Source of the DNA: Onchocerca volvulus
Taxonomy: Eukaryota; Nematoda; Chromadorea; Rhabditida; Onchocercidae
Length of the DNA: 64,000 nt
Reading direction: 5' to 3'
Assembly: GCA_000499405.2 (NCBI GenBank)
Contig: HG738141.1
Coordinates: 1,430,481-1,494,480, forward strand
The notes beneath the pieces are model-generated. The model searched no databases. It was not told the DNA's origin and saw only the letters and a list, made by a program, of their open reading frames with translations. Shown one piece after another: positions 1-10,368 of the stretch (position 1 is the first letter of the stretch; each line of letters starts with the position of its first letter). Both the position numbers and the translations under genes were made by a program.

Positions 1-330
1 TCAAAGGAATTTGCGGTTCTCTATTGTATTGTGACAAGCATTATGTTGTTATTTTATTCAATTAATTTTTAAAATGGAACTTCATTTAACCTCTATTTCA
101 GGGTTAAATGAAATTTCATTTTAAAAATCAGAATACTGATTGACAAAGAATAGACGTTTCCCTTGCTCACTGTTTAATTGGACGATGAACAAAATGTGAT
201 TTGATGGGCTGTTCGGATGAACAATTTACATTATCACTAAAAGCATGCATCACTGAATGTGCAGATAGTTTCGGTAATATTTTCAAAGTAATCGCAAAAT
301 GAGACCAATGGAATCTTTTCCAGAAAATTA
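1..330. other. 5' flank of the BAR-like gene
   Basis: No gene is firmly supported here. It holds an imperfect inverted repeat (69-124) and an AG acceptor at 322-323, seven bases before the start codon of the next gene. A short open stretch beginning with ATG at 204 could be an upstream exon ending before GTAATC at 289. It does not join the downstream frame in phase, and the implied intron would be only about 36 nt. Confidence 0.4.
69..124. repeat. Imperfect inverted repeat, 23-nt arms
   Basis: Positions 69-91 and 102-124 are inverted copies with two mismatches, separated by a 10-nt loop. It could form a hairpin in DNA or RNA. No function is assigned. Confidence 0.6.
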
Positions 331-2103
331 ATGACAAAAATTACCGAATCGCAACGTCGTGGTGTAGAATCGTTGGCTATGTGGGCGCATAATGCAAGTA
401 ATGCAGCTATTGATGATGTTATGCAACAAACCAGGCAGCTTTATGAAATATTCATTGATAAAGAATTACAGTTTGTTCGACAGTATATGCATTATGTGCA
501 GGTATAATCAGTTTTTTATTGTTCTCAGAAATCTATTAATAGGAGACTGAACAAACTAATGCTTTGGTAAATGAGCCTCGAAATATTCTGCTGTCCATAA
601 AAAGTTATTTACTCACTTATTTTCTGTCTTGCAATTAAATCTCTATTTATGTTTGCATTTTCAGCAACTGCAAAAAATAGCAGATTCAGAGCGAGCGGTG
701 AAAGATGCGGAAAGAAATGTGATGGATTTGGAAGAAAAAGAAAGAAAGTTAAAACGAGAGATTGCGCAGGGCGTTTCGTTCTTCAGGCAGCGTCGCGGTG
801 GTGACATTTATTTGCTGAAACAGAAACTTGAAGAGGTAATAGCTATTGCATTTCAAATTTTAATTGACACAGTTGTTACCAAGAGCGATGCCTATTTTGA
901 TAATATAAAAATATATAAAATGGGATTTTTTAAAGACAACTTCTTCATACTTCTAAATTTCTTTTCAGATCAAAGTCTCAAGGGAGCAAGCTGAACATAC
1001 TTTGTCTGATCTTCGAGCTGAAATGGAAGTTGTGAAGATGTTCAGATTCCGGAATGGTATGCAGGTTAGAGCTGCTATTCTGTTTCATTTTTGTTGAACT
1101 TTTCGAAAATTAAAACACAGTAGTGGGATATGGACTGCGCATTAAGAATGAATGACCTAAATTGTATAAAGTATCAAAAAATGAAAATAACGAATCGGAA
1201 TTGTGAATTTGTTCCTAACATCAGATACAAGTAAGAACCAGATGATGGAGCCTGTATATTGTTTTAATTACACATTCTACAGTTCCGTTTTTTTATGAAT
1301 CACTTTTATTTTGCAGGGCATAGCGGATGCTTATCAAGATTTGGCTCGAAATTGTCAAGCCATTTTTAATTGTCAGCGTGAAATAATTGAAATGGTGCCG
1401 GCAGTATCGAATCAAGATGTACGTCATATGATTTATCGTGGATCTCCACTGACTAAAGATCGTGTGGAGAATTTGAGAAGGTATAGTCTAACTGATGCAG
1501 ATTTTATTGGCCATTTAGTTCTTTTAATTTCAGATTTACCAAACTTTGCTTTCTAGATCTTTACAACATGGCTTAACAAGGTCAGAAAATAGTTCATGGT
1601 CTAACGCTACAAAATCAGCATCAAAACGATATAGTGAACCGAGACATCATGTTTACCAATTGCAAACGAACTCTCCTCCTCCACCATATACATATTCTGT
1701 TACATCTAGAAACATATCTCTCTCAGAATATCAGGTATATATTACAACAAATCAGTTGCGAAATAGGTTTTTAGTTCTTCAATATATTGCACTTCTCAAG
1801 CACGGTGTACCAATAGTGACTAAGTGACAAATGCTTGATGCTTAGAAATTCTATTTCATTAGTTCTGCGTTCTTCTGTCTTTGGTAAATTGTTTCAGATT
1901 CGATTTTAGGCTTGTTTCAGGCTCGATTTCAAGTCATGACTCGGAAATAGTTTTTTTTTTTTTTTTTTTTTTTTTAGACTGAAGCCATTAATTCTGGAGT
2001 AGACAATGCTGAGATTCAAACATGCTCTCATTGTGGACATTCGGTTCAACAATCACCAAATTATCAGCAGAACTCTACTGTTATGGTTGGAAATGTTATT
2101 TAA
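331..2103 (+). CDS. BAR-like coiled-coil protein, possibly FAM92/CIBAR-related
   Basis: Six exons read in phase: 331-501, 665-835, 969-1064, 1317-1480, 1557-1734 and 1978-2103, giving about 301 residues. The first ~190 residues are charged, helical and heptad-like (for example [20 protein letters not shown]), as in BAR domains. Order and spacing loosely resemble FAM92/CIBAR proteins, which bind membranes and work at the ciliary base; that link is inference. A proline patch (SPPPPY) and a small CSHCGH motif near the C terminus suggest a flexible tail. All donors are GT. The start was chosen because an AG acceptor lies 7 bases upstream, which suits trans-splicing. A different N-terminal exon (see the 5' flank) cannot be excluded. 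Another BAR-superfamily member is the main alternative. Confidence 0.7.
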
Positions 2104-2271
2104 AGTATGCAGTAATGTCTGCTTTATCTTTTTGCTTGGAATATAATGATATCTGAATCAAATACCTGAAATGCAGTTTGTATTATATTTCTATATCATA
2201 TCCCTTGCAACACAGATGATATGTCAGTAGGTGCTTTTCATTAATATTTTGCAGAATGTAACCTAAACTTA

Positions 2272-2372
2272 TTGATATCTTTGATCTTTATGAGCTACAT
2301 ATTAGATGTTATCTTTGATCTTTGTGAGCTACATATTAGATGTTATCTTTGATCTTTATGAGCTACATATAC
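2272..2372. repeat. 34-bp tandem repeat, about 3 copies
   Basis: A unit of about 34 bp containing TATCTTTGATCTTT and GAGCTACATAT is repeated almost exactly three times, just downstream of the BAR-like gene. Copies differ at one or two positions. Confidence 0.8.
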
Positions 2373-3835
2373 TACATTATTAGAGAATGTATTTGGAAGA
2401 TGCTTGAAGAAGGAATAGCTTTGATGTATAAAATCATTGGAGCTAAACATCAGTATGGCATAAATTTGATAGATATAATTATATTTTGGAGAGACTGCAT
2501 AACATTTTTCTTGTTTCTTTTGTTGCTTTTCCCATGCATTCTCTGATTTTATGAAAGCATTAGGATTTTATTCGCTTTCTTGAATTTTATTGCTTTAATT
2601 CAAAATTTATTTAGATCTTTTCTCGTATCTTCTTTATCATATTACTACTACAGATTCTTGTTTTCTTACGTTTACTTGCTATTGGAGGGCGGCCGACCGC
2701 ATTCAATAAAGATCTTTCTCTTTACAATATTAAGCATGCATAGAATTATAGTAGTAAACTGGATTGAAGAGCTTGAATATCTAGATTAGCTATTTGTTGA
2801 TTTAGCAAACTTTGGTGATACTTGCGTTACTCAATTTGTTTCATTTGCCCCCTTACTATAGACAAGATGGAGATGACTAATTTATCTGAAAGTTCTAAAT
2901 TTTGCCCAAAATTGGTTCTGATAAAAATGAAATTTAGTAAAAATAAAATTGAATGTATGGCGTACCATACATTCAGATTCAGTGAGAATTTATTCATTTC
3001 AAAAATATGACTATTCGTCATATTCATCGTGCGGAACTCTTGAAAGATTTGAAATTTTATTGTTTCTCCATTAAATGTTCTTTCATTTATCGATGCATTT
3101 ATTCTTCATACTTTATTCCGGATAAATATTATATTTGCTGCTACAAATAAAATAAAATATTGGAAATTTGATTTCTTTGCGCGGGATTTTTTGCAATAAA
3201 CTAGCTAAACGATTATCGAATTTTGCTAAAGTCAACTTAGATAATACGAAGTGTTCATCTCGTCTTGACATTTTTGGTTGTGCTTCACGGTTGTGGATAT
3301 TTTGGATTGATATAGAAATTTATGAGTATGTGAAGTTCGGCTTGTTTGGATAACTTAAAAAAAGTATGTACCAATGACGACACGTGACGTACGTTGATCA
3401 ATCAAATTGTTGATCAATTTGATTGACGATCAGACGACGAAAGGTTAGTAAGACAGTTGACACCGGGGTCGATATAAAATAATTGACGGTGATGTGATGA
3501 GTGTGGCAAAAAAAGGTAAAATGAAGAGATGGCTGTATTCTGAAATGAAAAAGTCAATTTGAAGATAAATATTTCTACTTTTCAAAGACCTACCTGTTTT
3601 GATTCCAATTATCAGTTGAGCAGCACTAATTCTCATCATCGTTAGCGCAAATCATGCATGCATGCACCTTCTTTTCTTGCAACTGCAAACAACCATTTTC
3701 AAAATGATTGCTAAACCCAGAGAAAAACAGGATAGCGATTATTATGTATGATTTGCTTAATTAGGTATTCTGTATGCAGTGTTTCTAGTGATTCTTTTCA
3801 TGTAGCGATCTAGTTCATGGCTTCCTTCTGCAGAT

Positions 3836-4003
3836 GTCTAGCAAGTGAGTAAACCTGGTTGACCCGCAGAAGTTCCTGTCTAGCAGATGGGTGAACCTGG
3901 TTGACCCGCAGAAGTTCCTGTCTAGCAGATGGATGAACCTGGTTGACCCGCAGAAGTTCCTGTCTAGCAGATGGATGAACCTGGTTGACCCGCAGAAGTT
4001 CCC
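3836..4003. repeat. 42-bp tandem repeat, 4 copies
   Basis: Four head-to-tail copies of a 42-bp unit (GTCTAGCAGATGGATGAACC and onward). The last three are nearly identical and the first is more diverged. The unit is a multiple of three and stays open on the minus strand, encoding a 14-residue repeat (ELLRVNQVHPSARQ) within an 87-codon frame (3810-4073). No splice sites or signal tie it to a gene, so I treat it as a minisatellite. Confidence 0.85.
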
Positions 4004-4565
4004 TTTGCCTTGTTGATCTTAATGAAACATAAACAATTGTGCTGCACTGCAAGTATAAACCAGTATTTTGCATATGATGAGAAAAGAGTAATTACATGCA
4101 CCTTTCTCCTTACATGCACTGAATTCTTACATCAGATCAATAAAGATACATGTTGCCAAAAAAAGAGAAATTTCTTGTCAAAGTTTCTTTTCTTCGTTCA
4201 TCCCTAGTCATGAGCATACATATAACGTTAGGAAAATAACAACTCATGTCTTAAATTTAACTAATGAAAGGTTAGATTTGAAGTTTGTTCTAAGTGGAAT
4301 GAATTCGATGTTCAGATGATCTCATCGGAATTCCCTCTGAAGATTTCCGAATCGGAGACTGATCTGGTGCTATTAGTCTTTTCAATCGAATCTTTCTCGC
4401 CACAATTAGTGTTCCTTTTTCGCATTTTGCTTGAGAAGATGGAATGGAAGAATGTTTCTGGATTAAATTCGTTTATAACATTTCCAGATTTGCTTGTATG
4501 TCATTTCTGAATACAGTAGTGAAGTTTTCCTATTTTGAGAAACTTTCACAAACATCTGTTTTCAG

Positions 4566-4607
4566 GATCGATAAATTTACGTAGTGGCCAAAATAAAATC
4601 ACAACAT
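4566..4607 (+). promoter_or_regulatory. 5' leader after a likely trans-splice acceptor
   Basis: TGTTTTCAG ends at 4565, 42 bases before the ATG of the Kunitz gene. It fits a spliced-leader acceptor, or the 3' end of an intron in the 5' UTR. RNA data would decide. Confidence 0.35.
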
Positions 4608-6067
4608 ATGATCAGACTGTTTAGTTTTTTGCTCATATTGATTTGGGCAACTGGCAGAAATTGGTAAATTTATTTGCAATCCTAGTTATAGTTTTGTAGA
4701 AATATGTCATCGGCGCTAATTATCATTATTTCACGGAGCAGATGTGGTTGTATTTGAAAAATGTTAAAAGAGAAGTAGTACCGAAGAGAAAAAAAGCAAA
4801 TAATTGAGGACAGGTCCAAGGCTAGGGTTCAGACTGATAAAATATGCTTGTTGGCTGGGCCATATGCTCACAGCAAGTTCAATATTTATATTACCATCAT
4901 AAACCATCATGTATCATACTATATTTTAGTATTCCTAGCGATTGTAACACGATTAAAGATGGTGGGTATCGCTGCGAGAACGGTACGAAGCCGATAATTG
5001 CGGTAAACATCGATATTTACTCCTTCCTTTAATATTTTTTTATTTTTTATTTCCAAAAACAATGATTTCAAGAGCATAAATCAATACATGTTTGTTGTGA
5101 TTTTTTTCTTTTTTTAAAATGAAATACATGCTTGTTTTGGAAGATTTCAAAAACCTTTGTCAAAACATGCTTGTTTTAATGTTTGAAATAAGTAAAGATT
5201 ACTTGCTTTCAAAATATTTTTGATTTTTGGGAAATATTTTTTGGAGTTATGATAAATGATAAAATCAAAAGGAAAGTTTTAGTTCTATTTCGATAATGAA
5301 ACAGAACAGTGTCTGCCGTTTCGATACGAAGGCTGCGGTGGCAATGAAAATCGTTTCTCAACGATTAAAGCATGTAGAAAAGATTGCATTCCAGATAAGA
5401 CTTTATGAAAATTTCTATTTTCTTTAAATGAAATGAATCAATAAATAACATGGTAGATTGTTTCGATATCTCATTCTACTCTCATTCAAGTATCTCTTTC
5501 GATAAGACAAGAACTGCTAAATACTCAACAAGAAAGCTTTGTAGGTTTACCAGACAAAACTAACAACAACTCTTGATAATTTCAGAAGATTATGGCTCGT
5601 GTGCATTAAAAGCAAAAGCATATGGAGATAATGAAAGTAATACGGTAATCTGTTCTGGGCCAGTCGTCCATTCGTGTCCTGAGAAGTACACATGCAAACA
5701 TTTGGCATTCTTCGGGATTTGTTGCCCCAAAAAAACTGAAGGTATTTGCTGCCAGTATCATTTCGGTTTGAATACTTCTTTACTTCAAGGACAAATCGAA
5801 GGCCTGAATCTTGAGGATACATCGATGCTTCTCTTTATCACTGACTAGATTATGCACACTTATTATTTACTTATATTGGTAAGAGAAAATGAAATTGCAG
5901 AAATGTTCGCGAAAAATTCCAGTCCCTCTTGTATGAAGGGAGAATTAGTGAAGTTCGACAGTGGAAGTTTCAATTATACATTACTGGGAAAAAGTTGCAG
6001 CGACAGGTTTTGTCCCGAGAACAGTAAATGTTTCCAGCAGGAAATATTTGCATATTGTTGTCAGTGA
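4608..6067 (+). CDS. Secreted Kunitz plus two lustrin-type cysteine-rich repeats
   Basis: Exons 4608-4663, 4930-5002, 5283-5394, 5586-5741 and 5901-6067 give about 187 residues. Residues 1-16 form a signal peptide ([16 protein letters not shown]). A Kunitz/BPTI domain follows with cysteines at 24, 34, 53, 61, 74 and 78 and the core [13 protein letters not shown]. Two repeats of the lustrin/WAP-like Cys type follow, one ending GICCP and the other YCCQ. This mix is common in secreted nematode proteins and points to an extracellular protease inhibitor or matrix protein. The residue after the second Cys (P1) is Glu, and the C2-C3 spacing is 18 rather than 15, so trypsin inhibition is doubtful. 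Intron 3 would start AT (5395-5396), not GT; without that splice the protein stops at 5408 as an 84-residue single-Kunitz form. Exon 2 could instead begin at 4939 in the same frame. Confidence 0.8.
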
Positions 6068-7164
6068 TTTGTTCATTTTCCCAAATTCATAAGCTTTAAG
6101 TTTTTCATCATGTATTCATTAACAAATAATGTCCTTTTCTGAGTCCAAACTTCATATCGCTCTTAATACTAAAATATTTTGGTATTTGCCTTTCCATGCA
6201 AATAACTAATTTAGGTTGACCATTTATCTAAATCTTTTTCATGAGAAAATGGTACGAATTTATATCACTTATGCAATGAGACAATCGATATAAAAAATTC
6301 ACTTCATGCGTTCGACAACATAAATGGTGTCGGCCATAAATATTGAAATGTTTTGAATTAAATTATTGTTTCTATCGTCTTCTTAATTCCTAACCCTTTT
6401 TACAGGTAATTTGTAATTTGATATTTCATTATATTGAATAAATATAGCCCCCCAAACATTTTCTGGAACTTTTTTAAAATCGTGCAAAAAAGTGCTGTAA
6501 TGAGAAAATTTCTAAATGCAATGTTAGCTTCCTTCTGCTACAATCTGACTTTTTCTAAAAAATATTCCATCGATGCCGAGGAAATCGCTATTCTTTTTAT
6601 AGTCTTAATGCTATCAAACGCTTCATATGTTTTATAAAATAATTTCAAAATTGCATCCATATAATAAAAAAGGATAGTAATATAAGTCATATTTCAAATT
6701 TTCCTTCCTATCCCAGCGTATGTAAATATTATGAATTTTTAATTCTTTCTTTTTTTTTCTGATGTTATATTACATGATCTATGCTCAAATTATTATATGA
6801 AACTTGATTTATCAATCTGATAATCGATATTTCACTTATTTTTTTTTTTTTTTGTTTACCATCAAATAAACTCTTAAGATTGCTATTTCAGAATGGAAAA
6901 GTTTAATTTTCAGAATTTTATTTTTCATTTCGTATTGATTATAAAAGTGGCTCATAAGTATCTGATTCATAGACAGATTGCTGATCGATTTTATGGATAT
7001 TACGGCAGTTTGCATGTAAATCTGCTATCAAGATCGTGGAGAATTGGTAGTTTTATGGTGATTGAAATGAACTAATGAGCAAGTGAATGTTTCAGCTTAA
7101 TACAGCATTTTCAAAATGACTGATTTATCGAATTAGCTGAAACAATCGGAGATTTTACGGAATG

Positions 7165-7245
7165 AAATGCACGGTGAGTTCATTTGTTGATAAATCGGAT
7201 GATAGTAAACAAGAGACTACTGTTAAGCAGGAGAGGAGTGATAAT
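7165..7245. repeat. Dispersed repeat, copy 1
   Basis: Similar to 9285-9360. Both carry ATGCAC, then GTTGATAAATCG or TTTGATAAATCG, then CAAGAGAC and CTGTTAAGCA in the same order. I estimate about 80 percent identity by eye. Element type unknown. Confidence 0.5.
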
Positions 7246-9284
7246 GATAATGATAAACAATTACCTAATGCTGCAATGATGCGAAGTAGAAATGACAAGG
7301 AATGAGTGACGGAAACGGAAGAAAGGAAAGTAAAATGACGAATTGGATGGGTGCATTTGAAATGGAAAAGCCAGTTTGAAGGGCAAAAGAACATACGAAC
7401 AATGCAATAGCAACTTCGAATCGTGAAGTACATCATTTGTTTCGTACAGTTTTTTTAATAATTAAAAAATATAGTATCAGTCCATCTGCTGACTTTCTGA
7501 TAATCACTATCAGGGGTGATAATTGATAACTCATCTGCATTCCTATCATTCAATCACGGTATTTGTCACCTTCTCGAGACTATATTTGCAGCATTTTTGT
7601 CAAAGCATATTGATCATTCGGCTCATTATTCCAGAATCAAGTTGAATGGATGTCAAGTCCAAGTTCGATAACAATTTTACATTATCTGAAGTCATCCGAA
7701 ATTATTACATGACCGTTTGGATCATCTTCAGAGGATTAAGTAAGAATATAAAGCAACAAATTTAGCAGAGGCAGTTAGCAGAACTGAGTGAATGGAAAAG
7801 AGGAAATGGATGTCAATTAATCCTTAATATCGGCTGAATAATGAGATTCAATTTCAAATAAAAGAAATAATAAAAACTAATTGATAAATATTCTAGCGGA
7901 TGAGAAATAATTCGGATATTTGTAGACTAACTGACAATCGTAGTTCAAACAATTCTCGGTTGCGATGATTGTTTTCCATCACTATGGGCAGTTATCTGGT
8001 CAAGATAGCAATAAAAATCCATTATGAAAGTTTACTTTTGACTGAAATTTGACCTTTTGTTTTCTGCTACATTTACCTTCTTCCATTGACTTAACTCACT
8101 TTACTTTCTAAATTGTAACCAAAAAAACTTATGCAGATGAAATCCCATTACCCCCCCCATTATCCACTTAAAAATATCTTAATCATCCGATTTATAGGTC
8201 AATTTCGTATTTTCGAGTATTATAAGTAATGAACTGGAACTATAAATAATAGTAGTTATCGAATAGAAAAAGTGTCATCTAGCACACATATTCCCTTCAC
8301 TAAAATTTTTCCATTATCGATTATTGCGCACGTTAAGTAAGAATATTGTAATTCTGAGGAATTTGTGGAAGAAATTCTGAAAGCAGAGAACTTTGAGTAA
8401 AAAGTCACAATCTTCGCCTCATTGACTTGCTCACAAATTTCAATCCAAACCAAAAGCATACTATTTCATGATCCTGCTGATAGGCATATTTCCAAAGGAT
8501 AGCATCTATCTGATAAGTGAACTCTGAAGCTAAGTATTAGTTGATAAATCAGCATGAGAATTTTCGTATTATCTCAGTAGTGCATAATAAGAATATATGC
8601 TGCTGTCCATATTTCATGAAGATTTTTTCATACATATTAAAACATTCATAGGAGTTGAACTATGCAAAACGATTAAAAATGATTATTCAATAGAAATTAT
8701 AAATGAAATTATAACGATATCTTCCCATTTCATTCTGAGCATAACTAACCAGATAATCTCACTTTACCATGCTATAAATTCAGCCATATACTTTGATATA
8801 CTTTTTTAATTTGCAATTTTATCCAATAAGTTTGTTAGAAAATAAAAGATATTTTTCGCCTAAAATTGAACATATGTTCGATATCTATTTTAAATCGCAA
8901 TATTTCTCCAAACATTTCCAATATAGTTGTCTGATCTTAAAAGTTGATTAACCAGTCGGATGAAAAACCAATTTCCTGCTATGATTAAGCCTAATTTATT
9001 TTTCCCATTTTTTAATCAGGATCATTACAACGATTAGGAATAAGACATGAACGATTAACATTCCTGTAAATTACGGCATTACTCTGTAAATTTCATCTAT
9101 CTTATGCGACCATGTAAATGATTGAAATTGAGCGGTAATGTCAATTGATTTGCTTACTTCTGAGTCGTTTTCACATAATTTGGATAAATTCGATACTGTT
9201 GAGAGAACAACTAATGAAAACATTGGAAGATTTTCGTCTATAGAATCTGGCTAATTTATCAGGTAATTTAGAGATTTTTGTCCG

Positions 9285-9360
9285 AATGACATGCACAGTA
9301 AATTCATTTTTTGATAAATCGATTAGTTGGCAAGAGACACTGTTAAGCAAGAAGAATGTG
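9285..9360. repeat. Dispersed repeat, copy 2
   Basis: Second copy of the segment at 7165-7245, in the same orientation about 2.1 kb away. Similarity may extend some tens of bases upstream. Confidence 0.5.
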
Positions 9361-10368
9361 TCATAAAAATAATTTTGTAAAAGATTTTTTGTTGGGATTG
9401 ATACTTGGTACAGATGAATTTTTTTGTAATAAAGTAGCAACTATGTTGTGCAAAGAATTGATAAATATCGATAATACAATCGATGATTTGGACTTCTTTT
9501 TGATAGTAGGAAAATTATCTGCCGGTTATTAATATTGTGAATTGATGGAGTTTGGTGAAATTTGAAAAGCGCCTCATGTCAAATACTGATCAGATCAAAG
9601 GATTGAATCCCTTTAGTTTTAGCAGATGATAACCTTTTTTATAGTAAAGTTATCTACTATATGTAAATCTTTTACGACATGCTAACTTTTTGCACGAAGA
9701 GAGATGATTTACAGCATAACTTCAGAGCAAAGGAATCTTTTTTTCTACTTGTCATCTACAGCATAATTCACAACACGTTAACATAACGCAAAAGAAGTTT
9801 ACTTAATCATAATACAACATAATTTATAATGGGTTAACTATAGCATAAAAGATAAATCAACATATTTCTATAATACGAAGATCTTTGATTATTTCGTTAT
9901 ATCTATATTCCAAAAATTATTTCGGTTTTTCCGACAGAGAATCAGTACTGGCTGGCTTGTCGTATCAGCTTACAGTACAATAACAAGTATACAGAGAGAA
10001 AAGACATGGAAGACCCATTTCGAAATGCATAGAATTGCGATTGCTTCACGAAGCATAATTGCGACGAGATAGTGATCTCGTTATTTCGAAAGTTCAATGT
10101 CATACTTGGAATGTGCATTGCATCAATTGCAGTTAATAGCAAAGTGTCATCTACATTCAGTAGTACGTCGCCAAATTCAAGTAACTGAAGAAAAAGCAAA
10201 CTCAAGTCTGAGAAATGTCATAAGAAGGCCGAAAAAATACCATTTAGCTTTAAATCAACAAAAGCACGTTCTTATTCGCATTAATTATTCACAAAAAATG
10301 TTCAAATTTTGGGTATGAAAATTCAATTGCTTTGTTTGATTTTCTTTGGAAGGCTTTTTTTTTTCACT

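Larger units (their letters stand above)
2104..4607. other. Intergenic, 2.5 kb, with tandem repeats
   Basis: No exon with matching splice sites and a recognisable product was found. It holds the 34-bp and 42-bp tandem repeats and a small inverted repeat at 3398-3426 (11-bp arms, 7-nt loop). Open stretches of 60-70 codons here look like chance AT-rich frames. Confidence 0.5.
6068..10368. other. Intergenic, 4.3 kb between convergent genes
   Basis: Lies between the 3' ends of the Kunitz gene (+) and the kinase gene (-). I found no exon chain. It holds two related ~80-bp segments (7165-7245 and 9285-9360), several homopolymer runs, and AT-rich sequence with many stops in all frames. Confidence 0.5.
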
